From Chelatococcus sambhunathii (lineage in GTDB: Bacteria > Pseudomonadota > Alphaproteobacteria > Rhizobiales > Beijerinckiaceae): a stretch of 64,000 bases of DNA. The notes beneath the pieces were generated by a model that was not told the DNA's origin, did not search any database, and saw only the letters and a program-made list of their open reading frames with translations. The position numbers and the translations under genes were made by a program. The stretch's first letter is position 1, and each line of letters starts with the position of its first letter. The stretch covers positions 17,131 through 81,130 of the forward strand of contig NZ_LIOL01000014.1 in NCBI RefSeq assembly GCF_001418005.1. The letters are read 5' to 3'. Below, in pieces: positions 32,359 through 41,011 of this stretch.

Positions 32359-32475
32359 GGTAACCAGGGTTCGGTGAGTTACCACGCAGGGTTACCAGGG
32401 CGGCCGCACGAAAAACGCGCGCCGTTGCGCGCCTTTGGCGCCAAGGCGGGCCAACATTCCGTGGTAACTGGTAAC
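32359..32475. repeat. Cluster of five GGTAAC/GTTACC hexamers
   Basis: GGTAAC occurs at 32359-32364, 32463-32468 and 32470-32475, and its complement GTTACC at 32378-32383 and 32391-32396. The first copy lies in CTGGTAACCAG, an almost perfect palindrome. Five copies within 117 bases greatly exceed chance. They could be operator half-sites for the methyltransferase promoter or the modification site itself. Confidence 0.55.
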
Positions 32476-32707
32476 TCAGATTTTGCGGCTGGCGGTAGCG
32501 AAATTTCGGGCCATTGCCCCCCGCATACCAATTTGGCCAGGGAGGACCCGTGCGTTCAGAGGCTAAGGAGTATTTGGGTGTATTTGGGCGTCGAAATGGA
32601 GCTAGTCGGTCCTGGGCATTTTCATCGAATGGCGAGGCCTGCGTCCGCGCGCGCCGCTCGCGAGCTTGCCGTCGAAACTAACGAGTCCGAGCGTTTTTGT
32701 CCGAGCG

Positions 32708-32730
32708 AAAAGTGTCTGCAAGACACTTTT
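32708..32730. terminator. Terminator hairpin after the Fic gene
   Basis: AAAAGTGTCT-GCA-AGACACTTTT is a perfect 10-bp stem with A/T ends on both sides, 24 bases downstream of the Fic stop codon. The form fits an intrinsic terminator usable in either direction. Confidence 0.75.
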
Positions 32731-32753
32731 CTCTTTGCCACGCAGCCGTTCGC

Positions 32754-33935
32754 TCACGCATTGGGTGGTAGTGGCTCGGTGCCCTGGTCGAGCACGGCGA
32801 GATACTTGCTGTAGGCGAAGACGCGATGACGTTGTTTGCCGGTCAGTTCACGAACGATGCCGAGCTTGATGAGGTGCTCAAGCGACTTGCCGACCGTGGG
32901 AAGTGAAAGCTTCAGTTCTCCTGATGCGGCCTGGATGGTGACAATCGGGCGACGCTGCATGAAGTCATGCACGCGAAAGACAGACGCAGCGCTTCGTCCC
33001 AGCGCTTGAATCGCCTCCCGGTCGCGATCGAACAGGTCGATGAGATCGCGTGCCGTATCTACCGCCTGAGTTGCGGTATCGCACACGCCGCTGAGGAAGA
33101 ATTCCATCCAGGCTTCCCAAGCGCCGTTCTCACGAACTTCCTGAAGCAGACGGTAGTAATCGGGCCGTCGCGCCTTGAAGTAGAGGCTGAGGTACAGGAT
33201 GGGTTCGCGAAGAACGCCTGCCTCGCACAGCATGAGCGTGATGAGAAGGCGTCCAAGCCGTCCATTGCCGTCAAGAAACGGGTGAATGGTCTCGAATTGA
33301 ACGTGCGCGAGGCCGGCCTTGATCAAAGGCGGCAGCTGCGGGTTGTCGACGTGCAGGAACTTCTCGAACGCGTCGAGGCATTCGTTGAGTCGGTCAGGAG
33401 GCGGCGGCACGAACAACGCGTTGCCGGGACGCGTACCGCCGATCCAGTTCTGCGAGCGGCGAAACTCGCCTGGTTGCTTGCTGGCGCCGCGGCCCGAGTG
33501 AAGGAGGATTTCGTGCATCTCGCGAATGAGGCGTAGCGAAAGCGGAAATCCTTCGCGCAGGCGCTTCAGTCCATGTTCCATCGCCGCGATGTAGTTGGAG
33601 ACCTCGGCGACATCGTCGAGCGGAACCTGCGGAATCTCATGGTTCTCGAACAGGAGCAGGTCGGAAAGCGATGACTGGGTACCCTCGATCTGAGAGGAGA
33701 GAAGCGCCTCCTTGCGCACGTACATGAACAGGAAGAGGGGCGTTGAAGGCAGGATCGTCGTGACCCCGTCGAGGCGGCCAAGGGCGCCGCGGGCGGCATC
33801 GTAGAGGTCGAACAGGGCCGGCAGGTCGAGCGGCGGATCGGGCGGCAGCGGGGGAGGGAGGAAAGCCCGCACCCGCTCCCCGCCGACAGCCGTCTCGACA
33901 TACTGCCCGAGGCGGGTTCCTGCCGTTCCCGTCAT
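32754..33935 (-). CDS. Fic family AMP-transferase with inhibitory motif and C-terminal winged helix
   Basis: A 393-residue Fic protein with an N-terminal Fic_N region. The active-site loop HPFLDGNGRLGR (about residues 218-229) is complete, so it can transfer AMP or another nucleotide-linked group to a hydroxyl. SSQIEG at about 80-85 is the class II inhibitory motif (S/T-x3-E-G) whose Glu blocks ATP binding. The C-terminus (about 315-380, RRPIVTIQAASGELKLSLPTVGKSLEHLIKLGIV) is a winged helix-turn-helix, which suggests DNA binding and self-control. The start follows AAAGGA. A 13-bp palindrome lies directly upstream. In this phage region the target is unknown. Confidence 0.87.
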   Translation of the reverse strand: MTGTAGTRLGQYVETAVGGERVRAFLPPPLPPDPPLDLPALFDLYDAARGALGRLDGVTTILPSTPLFLFMYVRKEALLSSQIEGTQSSLSDLLLFENHEIPQVPLDDVAEVSNYIAAMEHGLKRLREGFPLSLRLIREMHEILLHSGRGASKQPGEFRRSQNWIGGTRPGNALFVPPPPDRLNECLDAFEKFLHVDNPQLPPLIKAGLAHVQFETIHPFLDGNGRLGRLLITLMLCEAGVLREPILYLSLYFKARRPDYYRLLQEVRENGAWEAWMEFFLSGVCDTATQAVDTARDLIDLFDRDREAIQALGRSAASVFRVHDFMQRRPIVTIQAASGELKLSLPTVGKSLEHLIKLGIVRELTGKQRHRVFAYSKYLAVLDQGTEPLPPNA

Positions 33936-33942
33936 GTTCTCA

Positions 33943-33976
33943 ATCCTTTAGTAAGCCGGAGGCCTTACTAAAGGAT
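33943..33976. promoter_or_regulatory. 13-bp palindrome covering the Fic ribosome binding site
   Basis: ATCCTTTAGTAAG and CTTACTAAAGGAT form a perfect inverted repeat with an 8-base spacer, ending 8 bases before the Fic start. In the mRNA the second arm contains the ribosome site AAAGGA, so the same element could act as a DNA operator (for the protein's own winged helix) or as an RNA hairpin that hides the ribosome site. Confidence 0.75.
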
Positions 33977-33989
33977 AGCGCGTTTTCGT

Positions 33990-34466
33990 TTAGTTACGAA
34001 GGCGCCTGTCTAAAGCCTTCCCTTGTCGGGCCCTGCCCCGGAAATGCTCGATCAGGCGCCGTTTCGACCGCGGCTGCGCTAGATGCCAGCCATTTAGGCG
34101 CCAGGCGATCAGGCAAAGGGCGTAGAGCCAGTGTTCGTTGGCGGCCGCCCGCGCCAACCCCACATGGTAGCAAACCACCTTCCATCGCTCCCCGTTCGCG
34201 CGCAGCCAGACGATCCTGGCATCCGTCGGCTCAAGCCACCGCAGCCACTCCAACGTCTCTTCCATTCGACTGATCGCGTCCGGAGCAGGCGGTGGCCGCC
34301 GCAAGCGCGGCGGCTCCTGTTGGACCAGGTCGGCGAACTCGTGGATCACCTTCGGCCACAGCGAATAGTAGCCGGGCACGCGAACCTCGGGCAGCCGCTT
34401 CATCACGTCGGCGGCCTCGACGAAGCGCTCTTCGACCATCGAAGGCGTCCAGGTCGTGTCAGCCAT
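33990..34466 (-). CDS. DUF6362 phage protein
   Basis: A 158-residue protein from the ATG at 34466, behind AAGGAGA. The sequence MADTTWTPSMVEERFVEAADVMKRLPEVRVPGYYSLWPKVIHEFADL, the MEETLEWLRWLEPTDARIVWLRA block and a basic C-terminus match DUF6362, found in alphaproteobacterial prophages near replication genes. The EWLRWLEP...IVWLRANG part looks like the helix-turn-helix of sigma-like phage regulators, so it may be a late transcription regulator; not proven. Confidence 0.7.
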   Translation of the reverse strand: MADTTWTPSMVEERFVEAADVMKRLPEVRVPGYYSLWPKVIHEFADLVQQEPPRLRRPPPAPDAISRMEETLEWLRWLEPTDARIVWLRANGERWKVVCYHVGLARAAANEHWLYALCLIAWRLNGWHLAQPRSKRRLIEHFRGRARQGKALDRRLRN

Positions 34467-34656
34467 CGCAGGTCTCCTTCTGCTGCCGCTTGCCGAACAG
34501 CCGCTCTCCCAACTGGCGAACGAGCTGGCGCTCCGGCCAGGTGAGGCGATGGTCGTCCTTGTTGACGACAAGGATCCCGTATTCGAGCCAGCCATCGCGC
34601 TTGACCTGCTCGGGTGTTCTGCGCTCGCCGCCATAACCTTTTGGAGTCCACCTCAT
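34459..34656 (-). CDS. Small phage protein (65 aa)
   Basis: Sixty-five residues from the ATG at 34656, which overlaps the stop of the TSCPD gene as ATGA. It reads MRWTPKGYGGERRTPEQVKRDGWLEYGILVVNKDDHRLTWPERQLVRQLGERLFGKRQ, a compact basic protein with an end helix. The 3' end overlaps the DUF6362 gene by 8 bases. No known function. Confidence 0.6.
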   Translation of the reverse strand: MRWTPKGYGGERRTPEQVKRDGWLEYGILVVNKDDHRLTWPERQLVRQLGERLFGKRQQKETCDG

Positions 34657-34970
34657 GACTGCGCCTCCCGAACCAGGAGATCGGCCAGCGCGCCGATAAT
34701 CGATGCGGGAGCCTTGCCATCGCCGAGTCGGCCCATGCTCGAGCCGAGCTCGGCAGGTTCGACGCCGTGCTGAAGCAGGAGCGAGAGCGCGATGCACGCG
34801 TCGTCGAGAATGCCGTCCATGGTCGAGCCGACCTTGGCTCCATGCGTGAACACCTCACCGATGCGGCCGGTCGCTGGATTGAATCCGATCGTCACCGAAT
34901 AGGATCGGCATTCATGCACGAGCTCCGTGGTGAGACTCGGCCGGCGATCGGGCAGGCGTTGCCTGGTCAT
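34653..34970 (-). CDS. Stand-alone TSCPD domain protein
   Basis: About 105 residues from the ATG at 34970, in ATGA overlap with the resolvase stop. FNPATGRIGEVFTHGAKVGSTMDGILDDACIALSLLLQHGVEPAELGSSM matches the TSCPD domain, normally found at the C-terminus of B12-dependent ribonucleotide reductases. A phage-encoded free copy may modulate or complement a host reductase, or have another role in nucleotide supply. The typical cysteine pair of that domain is not evident. Confidence 0.7.
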   Translation of the reverse strand: MTRQRLPDRRPSLTTELVHECRSYSVTIGFNPATGRIGEVFTHGAKVGSTMDGILDDACIALSLLLQHGVEPAELGSSMGRLGDGKAPASIIGALADLLVREAQS

Positions 34971-35506
34971 GGCACGCCCCGTGTCTCGATGGCCCACAGC
35001 AGGATGGCGATGGCATCGGCCTCGTTGTAGTCAGCCGGCGAGAAGCCGCGGGCGCGCATTGCATCGCAGACCGCTTGCTTGTCGGCGTTTCCTTTTCCGG
35101 TCGCAAAGCGCTTGATGACGCCGACGGGCACGCCTTCGTACGGGTGGCGACGCTCCTCGCACCAGGCGGTGAGCTCGGCGAGGAAGCCGCCATAGACGTG
35201 CGCGGCGATCGTGCCGGCATGAACGCGGACTTCCTCGAAATAGACGGCAAGCAGACCTTCCGCGGCTTCGATCTCAGCGAGCCACCGGCGGAAGCGAAGG
35301 AACGGCATGCCGCCGCCCTCGAAGCGACCGGCTTTGAACGTCATGGTGCCGCTCACGATCGGTCGGCCGATGCGCTTGAGGGCCCAGCCGGTCGCGCTGC
35401 CGAGATCGAGCGCAAGCAATGTGCGCGGATTCGCCGGCACAAGCTTGAGCTCGGGACGAGCAGAAGGGTTCGCGTCCACGGCGGGACGCGTGGCAAGAGC
35501 AAACAT
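34967..35506 (-). CDS. RuvC-like Holliday junction resolvase
   Basis: About 179 residues from the ATG at 35506 (an in-frame start at 35668 would add 54 low-complexity residues). It has the RNase H/RuvC fold motifs: LLALDLGSATGWAL with the first Asp, VYFEEVRVH with Glu, and NEADAIAILLWA with the final Asp. It would cut branched DNA during replication, recombination or packaging, like RuvC-type phage resolvases. It shares overlapping stop/start codons with the TSCPD gene. Confidence 0.8.
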   Translation of the reverse strand: MFALATRPAVDANPSARPELKLVPANPRTLLALDLGSATGWALKRIGRPIVSGTMTFKAGRFEGGGMPFLRFRRWLAEIEAAEGLLAVYFEEVRVHAGTIAAHVYGGFLAELTAWCEERRHPYEGVPVGVIKRFATGKGNADKQAVCDAMRARGFSPADYNEADAIAILLWAIETRGVP

Positions 35507-35576
35507 CGACGTGATCCTGAATGCGGTTCTGCGCTTGCTGCTCTCTTCGAGCAGCGGCGACGTGATTGCCTTGCGA

Positions 35577-35984
35577 TCAGGGAGGCGCGCGACTTCGCCA
35601 AAGCTGCTCGGCAGACGCGCGGAAGTTGCCACGCTGGCCACCGTGGAATTCGCGGTGGCTACGGTCAAGTCGCTGAAAGAGTTGGTGACTTGCCACTCTT
35701 TCCACTCTTTCCACTGAAAAAGAAGAGATACTACGCGCGACCCTTCCGCCGATCCCCGACCACGGAATGGGAGTCAAATTCCTATAATCTCTCCTCGGCG
35801 CGTGGCACCTGTGGCTGGTGTGGCCATTCGCCTGCAATCTCAATTGCTTGAGCGTGGCCACGACCGTTGCCACCGCGGTCCGCGTGGTCACGCGCATTGC
35901 GCAGAAGTTCGCGGGTGTGGCCACCCGAGCCACACCGGCCACATGGCGTGCTCCTCGGATCGAGCGCGAGCGGAAACCGGTCAT
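35577..35984 (-). CDS. Possible low-complexity ORF after the primase gene
   Basis: A 135-codon frame begins ATGA on the primase stop. Its product is Val/Ala/Thr/Arg-rich (HVAGVARVATPANF, TAVATVVATLK, NGHTSHRCHAP) and resembles the N-terminal part of proteins encoded after primases in other rhizobial prophages, but it lacks any recognisable folded domain and may be a truncated relic. The underlying DNA is dense in GTGGC/GCCAC repeats. Confidence 0.35.
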   Translation of the reverse strand: MTGFRSRSIRGARHVAGVARVATPANFCAMRVTTRTAVATVVATLKQLRLQANGHTSHRCHAPRRDYRNLTPIPWSGIGGRVARSISSFSVERVERVASHQLFQRLDRSHREFHGGQRGNFRASAEQLWRSRAPP

Positions 35985-38902
35985 TGGACGTCCCCGCTCT
36001 CGTCGCCGAACCAGGTCTGGCGCCGGCCGAACTCGGACCGCTTGAGCGCATAGGCGTCGACGCGGCCAATCTTCGGCACCCAGCGCACCACGGCGCGCCG
36101 GTTGTCTTGTCGCTTGTCGAGCAGATTCCTTTCGACGAGTGCCTTGACGACCTGCTGGGCCTTGAGCGTCTCGCCGGAAGCCTCGCGCAGCCGCTGGACC
36201 GGCACGTAGATCGCCGTGTCGTCGTACCAAGCCACCGCCTCGCGATTGTTGAGCTTGCGGTCATAGCCATCGGCGCCGGTGTCGACGGACTTGATGGTCA
36301 CGTCCCACCGTTCGGCGATCCATGCGCGCAGGCTCGCAATCGCCTGCTCGTCCGGCGCCAGAGCTTCGGCGTCGGAGGATTTCTGGAAGCGCTCCCAGGC
36401 CCACCGCACCGGCGTTTCGAGATCGATCGACCACGGCAGCAGGTCGAAATCCTGGGCGAGCTGGCCGGCAATGCAGGGCAGTGCGAGGCAGGTCGCCGCG
36501 CGCAGCCGCGCCGCATCGGCCCGCTCGCCGGCGAGTCGCCGCGCGAAGTCCATCACCCGCTCGCGCAGCGCGTCGGGCCTGTGGTGAAGCTTGGCGGCGA
36601 CGAGTCGCTCGACGAACGCAGGGCCGGCATGGCCGTGATGCTGTTCGACCGCGACGATCTCCCGGATCACGTTCTGGCTCAGGGTGCGGTCGACGTCGGT
36701 CACGTCGACGTCGAGGATGCGCACCGCCATGCCGGCGATCCAGGCGGCACCGTCGGCGCGGACCTTCTCTTCGAGCGAGCACTCGCTGGAGAGCACCGCG
36801 TAGGTCGACCAGGCATAGCGATGCTTGAGGATGGCGCCGGCGGTGAGCCGCGCTTTCCCCTGGCCGCCGGAGATCGCGTAGATCAGCCGGCCGATCGCGC
36901 GCCCATCGGCGTGGGCGAGCTCGTCGAGCGCCAGCACCGTGCCCGAGGCCGCCTGGGCGAACACTTCGACCGCGTTCTCGGTCGAGCGCATCGACTGCAG
37001 CAGGCCTGCCCCGATCAGGGGCGACGTCCAGGCGGAGACCGCAAGGCGCTGCGCAGTGGTCTTCCCGCTCGATGACAGTCCGCTCAGATTGATGCCGCAG
37101 CTATCAAGGCCGGCAAGGGATTGAACGACGCCGGCGAAGCCCGCGAGCACGCCGAGCAGGAAATGCGGGCAGCCCTTTGCCGAGGCGACGGCTGTGAGTG
37201 CCGTCTTCCAGCCGTCGAGCGAGCCGCGCGTGGTCGTTCCAAAGCGTGCGTTGGTGGCAAGTTCGAGCCGCCGGGTCGGATTGTCGCCGATCGCGGTGCC
37301 CGCCGGCGTCACGAAGACCGGATGCTCGCTGCCGTCGAGGCGGTGCCAGCCCGGACGAGAGACCACGAGGATTTCCTGATCGGGGTCGGCGCCCTTGAGG
37401 ATCTGGACGGCGAGCTGATCGCCGTCGTTCTCGCAGCGCAGGCCGGCGGCAAACAGCTCTGCCCTGAGATCGGATGCGCCGAGCCGCGCGAGCGCCGCGC
37501 GGTTGAAATCGACCGCCCGGATCCGGCCGTCCATGGCATCGATGTGGACACGAAGCCCGAAGGCCTCGTCATGGTCGAGATAGCGCAGGCGCGCGACCGC
37601 GCCGAACGGCGTAGTCATGGCCTGCCAGCGCTCGTTGCCGAGCTTGTCGCGGCCGGTCGACTTGAACAGGAGAATGCGCCCGTCGCGAGCCCTGCGATAG
37701 GCAAGAGTCGCATCCTCCAGATTCGGCAGTGGAAACAGCTTGGCGACGTCCTCGATCGTGCGCGTCGGTTTTGGATCGCGGTCGACGATCATGGCGCCGA
37801 GAAGCGGGCTCTCGACGACGAACTCTTGCGCAGCCTCGATCACCGCGCAGACGGCCTCGGCGCCCTCGCGCATGAGTAGGTCATTGAAATCATCGCCCAT
37901 GCCCGGCGGCAACGCGACCCAGGCGCGCTTGCCGCGGTCGGCCATTTGCGTCGCAAGCTTGCGCGCGGCTTCGAAGCCGACGCCACTACTATCATGATCG
38001 GCACAGATGACGACGCGATCGATCTCCGGCGGCAGAGAAAGCTCTGCGATGTTGCCGGCGGAGAGTGCGGCCCACATCGGCAGCGATGGGCAGGCCGTCA
38101 TGACCGCAAGGGCCGTCTCGACGCCCTCGGCAATCCCGAGCAAGCCGGCGTTCGGCGATGCCAGACGGATGACGCCGCCTCCGACGTGGCCGAGCGACAT
38201 GCGCGGTGTGGCAAGCGGCGCCTTCGCCGCGCCTTCGGGCGCGAGGTAGGTGCGATGAAGGCCGACCACCTCGCCGCGCATGTCGCGAACGATGCCGACC
38301 ATCCCGGGCCAGCCGGTTTGTGTCTCGAAATGCGTGAGATCAGCGACGAAGCGCAGGTCGTCGGTATCCGGGACCACGAGCTTTCGACCGCGCAGGTAGA
38401 CTTCAGCCAGCGTGTCCTTGATCGGCGCCGCGCGGGCAAGGATGTGGCGAATCTCGGTTGCGACCGCCGCGTCGCGCGCTTCACTGGTCGATCGACCATC
38501 GCTGACGTCGGGGGAGGTCGCTCCGTTCGCACGCTTTCTCTTTGCGCCCTTCTGGGTGGTGCCGCTGCTCTGGCCGACGAGCGCGGCTGCATAGGCGTAA
38601 AGCTCTCTGCCCTTGAGGCCGGTGGCGTGTTCGAGTGCCGATAGCGGTCCACCGGAGCCGGAGCCGTCGAAGTCGATCCAGTCGCCGGCATTCGGGCCGT
38701 CGAGCGCAATGACACAGGAGCCCTGCTTGCGCGGCGGGGCACCATGGATGTTGGCAAGCCGCCAGACATTCCCTTCCCGCCGCCCCTTCAGAAAATGCTG
38801 CGGGACCCAGACCTTGGCGGTCCGGCGCAGTTCCTCGACGATGGCGTCGAGGTCAAAGCGCTCGAAGGGCCGTGCGGCCTCTATGCCGTTGAAGTCGAGC
38901 AT
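35981..38902 (-). CDS. Primase/helicase with TOPRIM and DUF927 domains
   Basis: About 973 residues from the ATG at 38902, behind GAGG. The N-terminal part resembles phage zinc-finger/primase regions (VPQHFLKGRREGNVWRLANIHG). A TOPRIM domain has VVICADHDSSGVGFEAA and the ADH..S motif (about 285-350). The DUF927 superfamily helicase follows, with Walker A GLSSSGKTT (about 605-615) and Walker B VLALDELAHAD. It would prime and unwind phage DNA. The C-terminal wing (VQRLREASGETLKAQQVVKALVERNLL) may bind DNA. Its first residues MLDFNG and their DNA are shared with another phage gene. Confidence 0.87.
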   Translation of the reverse strand: MLDFNGIEAARPFERFDLDAIVEELRRTAKVWVPQHFLKGRREGNVWRLANIHGAPPRKQGSCVIALDGPNAGDWIDFDGSGSGGPLSALEHATGLKGRELYAYAAALVGQSSGTTQKGAKRKRANGATSPDVSDGRSTSEARDAAVATEIRHILARAAPIKDTLAEVYLRGRKLVVPDTDDLRFVADLTHFETQTGWPGMVGIVRDMRGEVVGLHRTYLAPEGAAKAPLATPRMSLGHVGGGVIRLASPNAGLLGIAEGVETALAVMTACPSLPMWAALSAGNIAELSLPPEIDRVVICADHDSSGVGFEAARKLATQMADRGKRAWVALPPGMGDDFNDLLMREGAEAVCAVIEAAQEFVVESPLLGAMIVDRDPKPTRTIEDVAKLFPLPNLEDATLAYRRARDGRILLFKSTGRDKLGNERWQAMTTPFGAVARLRYLDHDEAFGLRVHIDAMDGRIRAVDFNRAALARLGASDLRAELFAAGLRCENDGDQLAVQILKGADPDQEILVVSRPGWHRLDGSEHPVFVTPAGTAIGDNPTRRLELATNARFGTTTRGSLDGWKTALTAVASAKGCPHFLLGVLAGFAGVVQSLAGLDSCGINLSGLSSSGKTTAQRLAVSAWTSPLIGAGLLQSMRSTENAVEVFAQAASGTVLALDELAHADGRAIGRLIYAISGGQGKARLTAGAILKHRYAWSTYAVLSSECSLEEKVRADGAAWIAGMAVRILDVDVTDVDRTLSQNVIREIVAVEQHHGHAGPAFVERLVAAKLHHRPDALRERVMDFARRLAGERADAARLRAATCLALPCIAGQLAQDFDLLPWSIDLETPVRWAWERFQKSSDAEALAPDEQAIASLRAWIAERWDVTIKSVDTGADGYDRKLNNREAVAWYDDTAIYVPVQRLREASGETLKAQQVVKALVERNLLDKRQDNRRAVVRWVPKIGRVDAYALKRSEFGRRQTWFGDESGDVQ

Positions 38903-38913
38903 TGCCGGCGACC

Positions 38914-40218
38914 TCAATCGAGCAGCACCAGCCCGCGCTCGGCGCGGGTGATGGCGGTGTAGAGCCAGCGCGCCCGGTCCTGCGGCGTGCGTCCGAGTCC
39001 GTCATTGAATACGACGACGTTCTCAAACTGCGAGCCTTGCGCCTTGTGGCAGGTGATGGCCCAGCCCCAGACGCACTCGATTGTGGCGCGCTTCTTGTGG
39101 TGATCGCGGCGTTCCCGGTCGGGATCGGGCGACAGGTGGTCGTCGAAGTGGCCGCGGTAGATGCGGAAGCGCTCGCGCCGGCCGTTTGCCTCGCCGCCGA
39201 CCTGGCGGCCGTCCTCGGTCGTGATCGCGGCCTTGAAGGCGATTTCGTCGCCATCGTCGTCGATCTCGTCGAGGGTCACGAACATGCCATTGACGAGGCC
39301 GATGTCATTGCGGTTGCGCAGACAAATCAGCTTCTCGCCGGCACCGGTCGGATAGGGAGCGGCGAAGCCGGCGGCCTGTTTCATGGCGAGATTGAGCTGC
39401 ATGCGGGTGGCGTTGCGGCCGCAGATCACCTGACCGGCTTTGAGCAGGCCGGTGGCGTCGACGTCCGCCCGGCGCATTTTCCACACGAATTCGTCGTGCT
39501 CGCCGTAAGGAATGGGCTTGCCCTCGCGCGCCCAGGTGGCAAGGCGAATAATGGCGCTGTCGCCGGCCTGGCGGTGCACCTCCGTCAACAGCACGTCGGG
39601 CTTGTCGGTGTCGAAGGCGCCTTCGCCCTTGACCGGCGGCAGCTGGCCGGGATCGCCGAGCACGAGAGTGGGCTTCCCGAAGGCAAGGAGATCGCGCGCC
39701 ATCTCGGCGCCGACCATGGACACTTCGTCGAGCACGAGGAGCTTGGCGTCGCGCAGAACGGATTCGGAATTGAGCACGAAGCGCGGCTTGTGGGCGTCCT
39801 TGAGCCGCAGCTCAAGGGAGCGCAGGCGCGACTCCTCGAATAGGCGTTCGGCCACACCGAGCGTCGGCAGCTTGGCCTGGATCTCAGCGACCTCGGCCTT
39901 GAGCTTTTCGATCTCCTGCGGGCTTGCCTCGGAAACCCGGTAGATGAGCGAATGAATAGTGCAAGCGGGCGTTCCCTTGCGGGTCATCACCAGCGCGGCC
40001 TTGCCGGTGAAGGCGGCATAGAGCACGTCGCCCGTCTTGCAGCCCGACGAAGACGTGGTGAGACCAAGCTCTTCGATCGCGTACTTGACGATGGTGCTCT
40101 TGCCGGCGCCGGCATAGCCGAACACGCGGCAGACCTGCTGGTCCTTGGTGCGGTTCTCGAACCAGTCCTTGATGGTGGCGATTGCCGCGCGCTGGCTGTC
40201 GGAGAGCGTGATGGTCAT
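38914..40218 (-). CDS. RecD/Dda-like superfamily 1 DNA helicase
   Basis: A 434-residue SF1B helicase. Walker A is GYAGAGKST (about residues 34-42), motif II VLDEVSMVG, then LVLGDPGQLPPV, and the C-terminal UvrD-like part has WAITCHKAQGSQFENVVVFND and ALYTAITRAERG-like YTAITRAERGLVLLD. It probably moves 5' to 3' and helps replication start or recombination, like T4 Dda. The nuclease gene upstream overlaps it by ATGA. Confidence 0.88.
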   Translation of the reverse strand: MTITLSDSQRAAIATIKDWFENRTKDQQVCRVFGYAGAGKSTIVKYAIEELGLTTSSSGCKTGDVLYAAFTGKAALVMTRKGTPACTIHSLIYRVSEASPQEIEKLKAEVAEIQAKLPTLGVAERLFEESRLRSLELRLKDAHKPRFVLNSESVLRDAKLLVLDEVSMVGAEMARDLLAFGKPTLVLGDPGQLPPVKGEGAFDTDKPDVLLTEVHRQAGDSAIIRLATWAREGKPIPYGEHDEFVWKMRRADVDATGLLKAGQVICGRNATRMQLNLAMKQAAGFAAPYPTGAGEKLICLRNRNDIGLVNGMFVTLDEIDDDGDEIAFKAAITTEDGRQVGGEANGRRERFRIYRGHFDDHLSPDPDRERRDHHKKRATIECVWGWAITCHKAQGSQFENVVVFNDGLGRTPQDRARWLYTAITRAERGLVLLD

Positions 40219-40997
40219 GCAAGGCCTCCGGGCACGAGCGCATGGCAGCGAATGCGGTAGGGACAGAGCGTGCAGAGGTAAAAGTCAGGATCGTCGGACA
40301 CTCGCGGCAGCAGCTCGCGAGCCTCGACGGCGCGGATCACGGTGACCGCCTTGTCCGAGAGCGCCTGCGCGGCAGGCGGATCGAAAGGGACGAGTTCGTA
40401 GCGGAGCGCCTGGGTGTCCTTGTCGAGCGCGACGAACAGCGTTTGTTCCACTGAAAGGTAGGCCATGTAGACCTGGACCTGCGCCCAGTAGATCGGCTTC
40501 GAAGTCTTGACGCCGTGCTTGACGACGTCCTGCCAGGACGAGGACTTGAGCGCCTTGTGCTCGAACAGCACCGGGTAGGCGATGCCGACGTCGGGCCCTT
40601 CGACGATCACGCCATCGATGTGCCCGCGGAAGCGGCCGCCGGCGACCGAGAAGCCGAACTGCTCGCCGTTTCGCCTGTGCGTGCGCAGGTCGAAGCCGGC
40701 GTGACGCAGCCAGCGGATGGTCATGTCTTCGAAGCGGTGGCCGGTTTCGAAGACGCGCAGCAGGCGCCCGCCGAAATCCGCGCCGTCATCGACGGGGGTC
40801 TGCATCAGCTCGTAGCAGAGCCGGCGCGCACAGGGTTCGCCGATGCGTGAGGCGCCAAGATAGTCCCGCGGCGCGATCGCTGCTCGTTCCGCCACGAGCG
40901 CCGCGTCGACAAGGGCGTCGATGCGCTCGCCGATCGAGACGGAGGCAGGTGCGTGGCCATAGACGAAGCCGGAGCCATGGTTGAGGTCGATGAACAT
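40215..40997 (-). CDS. Cas4/RecB-like PD-(D/E)XK nuclease
   Basis: About 260 residues from the ATG at 40997. The nuclease motifs are GHIDGVI and LFEHKALK (D...E-x-K), with an N-terminal Cys in SRIGEPCARRLCYELM and a C-terminal CTLCPYRIRC cluster. Four cysteines in this arrangement usually hold an iron-sulfur cluster in Cas4/AddB-type nucleases. Next to a RecD-like helicase and Sak4-like ATPase it most likely is the phage's exonuclease for recombination. Confidence 0.82.
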   Translation of the reverse strand: MFIDLNHGSGFVYGHAPASVSIGERIDALVDAALVAERAAIAPRDYLGASRIGEPCARRLCYELMQTPVDDGADFGGRLLRVFETGHRFEDMTIRWLRHAGFDLRTHRRNGEQFGFSVAGGRFRGHIDGVIVEGPDVGIAYPVLFEHKALKSSSWQDVVKHGVKTSKPIYWAQVQVYMAYLSVEQTLFVALDKDTQALRYELVPFDPPAAQALSDKAVTVIRAVEARELLPRVSDDPDFYLCTLCPYRIRCHALVPGGLA

Positions 40998-41011
40998 GAG
41001 CTGACGCGACC

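Larger units (their letters stand above)
32327..32753. other. 427-base non-coding region with GTTACC cluster
   Basis: I find no convincing gene here. The region between the methyltransferase promoter side and the Fic terminator holds five copies of GGTAAC/GTTACC, a terminator hairpin at its right end, and otherwise GC-mixed sequence. It must contain the leftward promoter of the methyltransferase pair. Confidence 0.6.
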
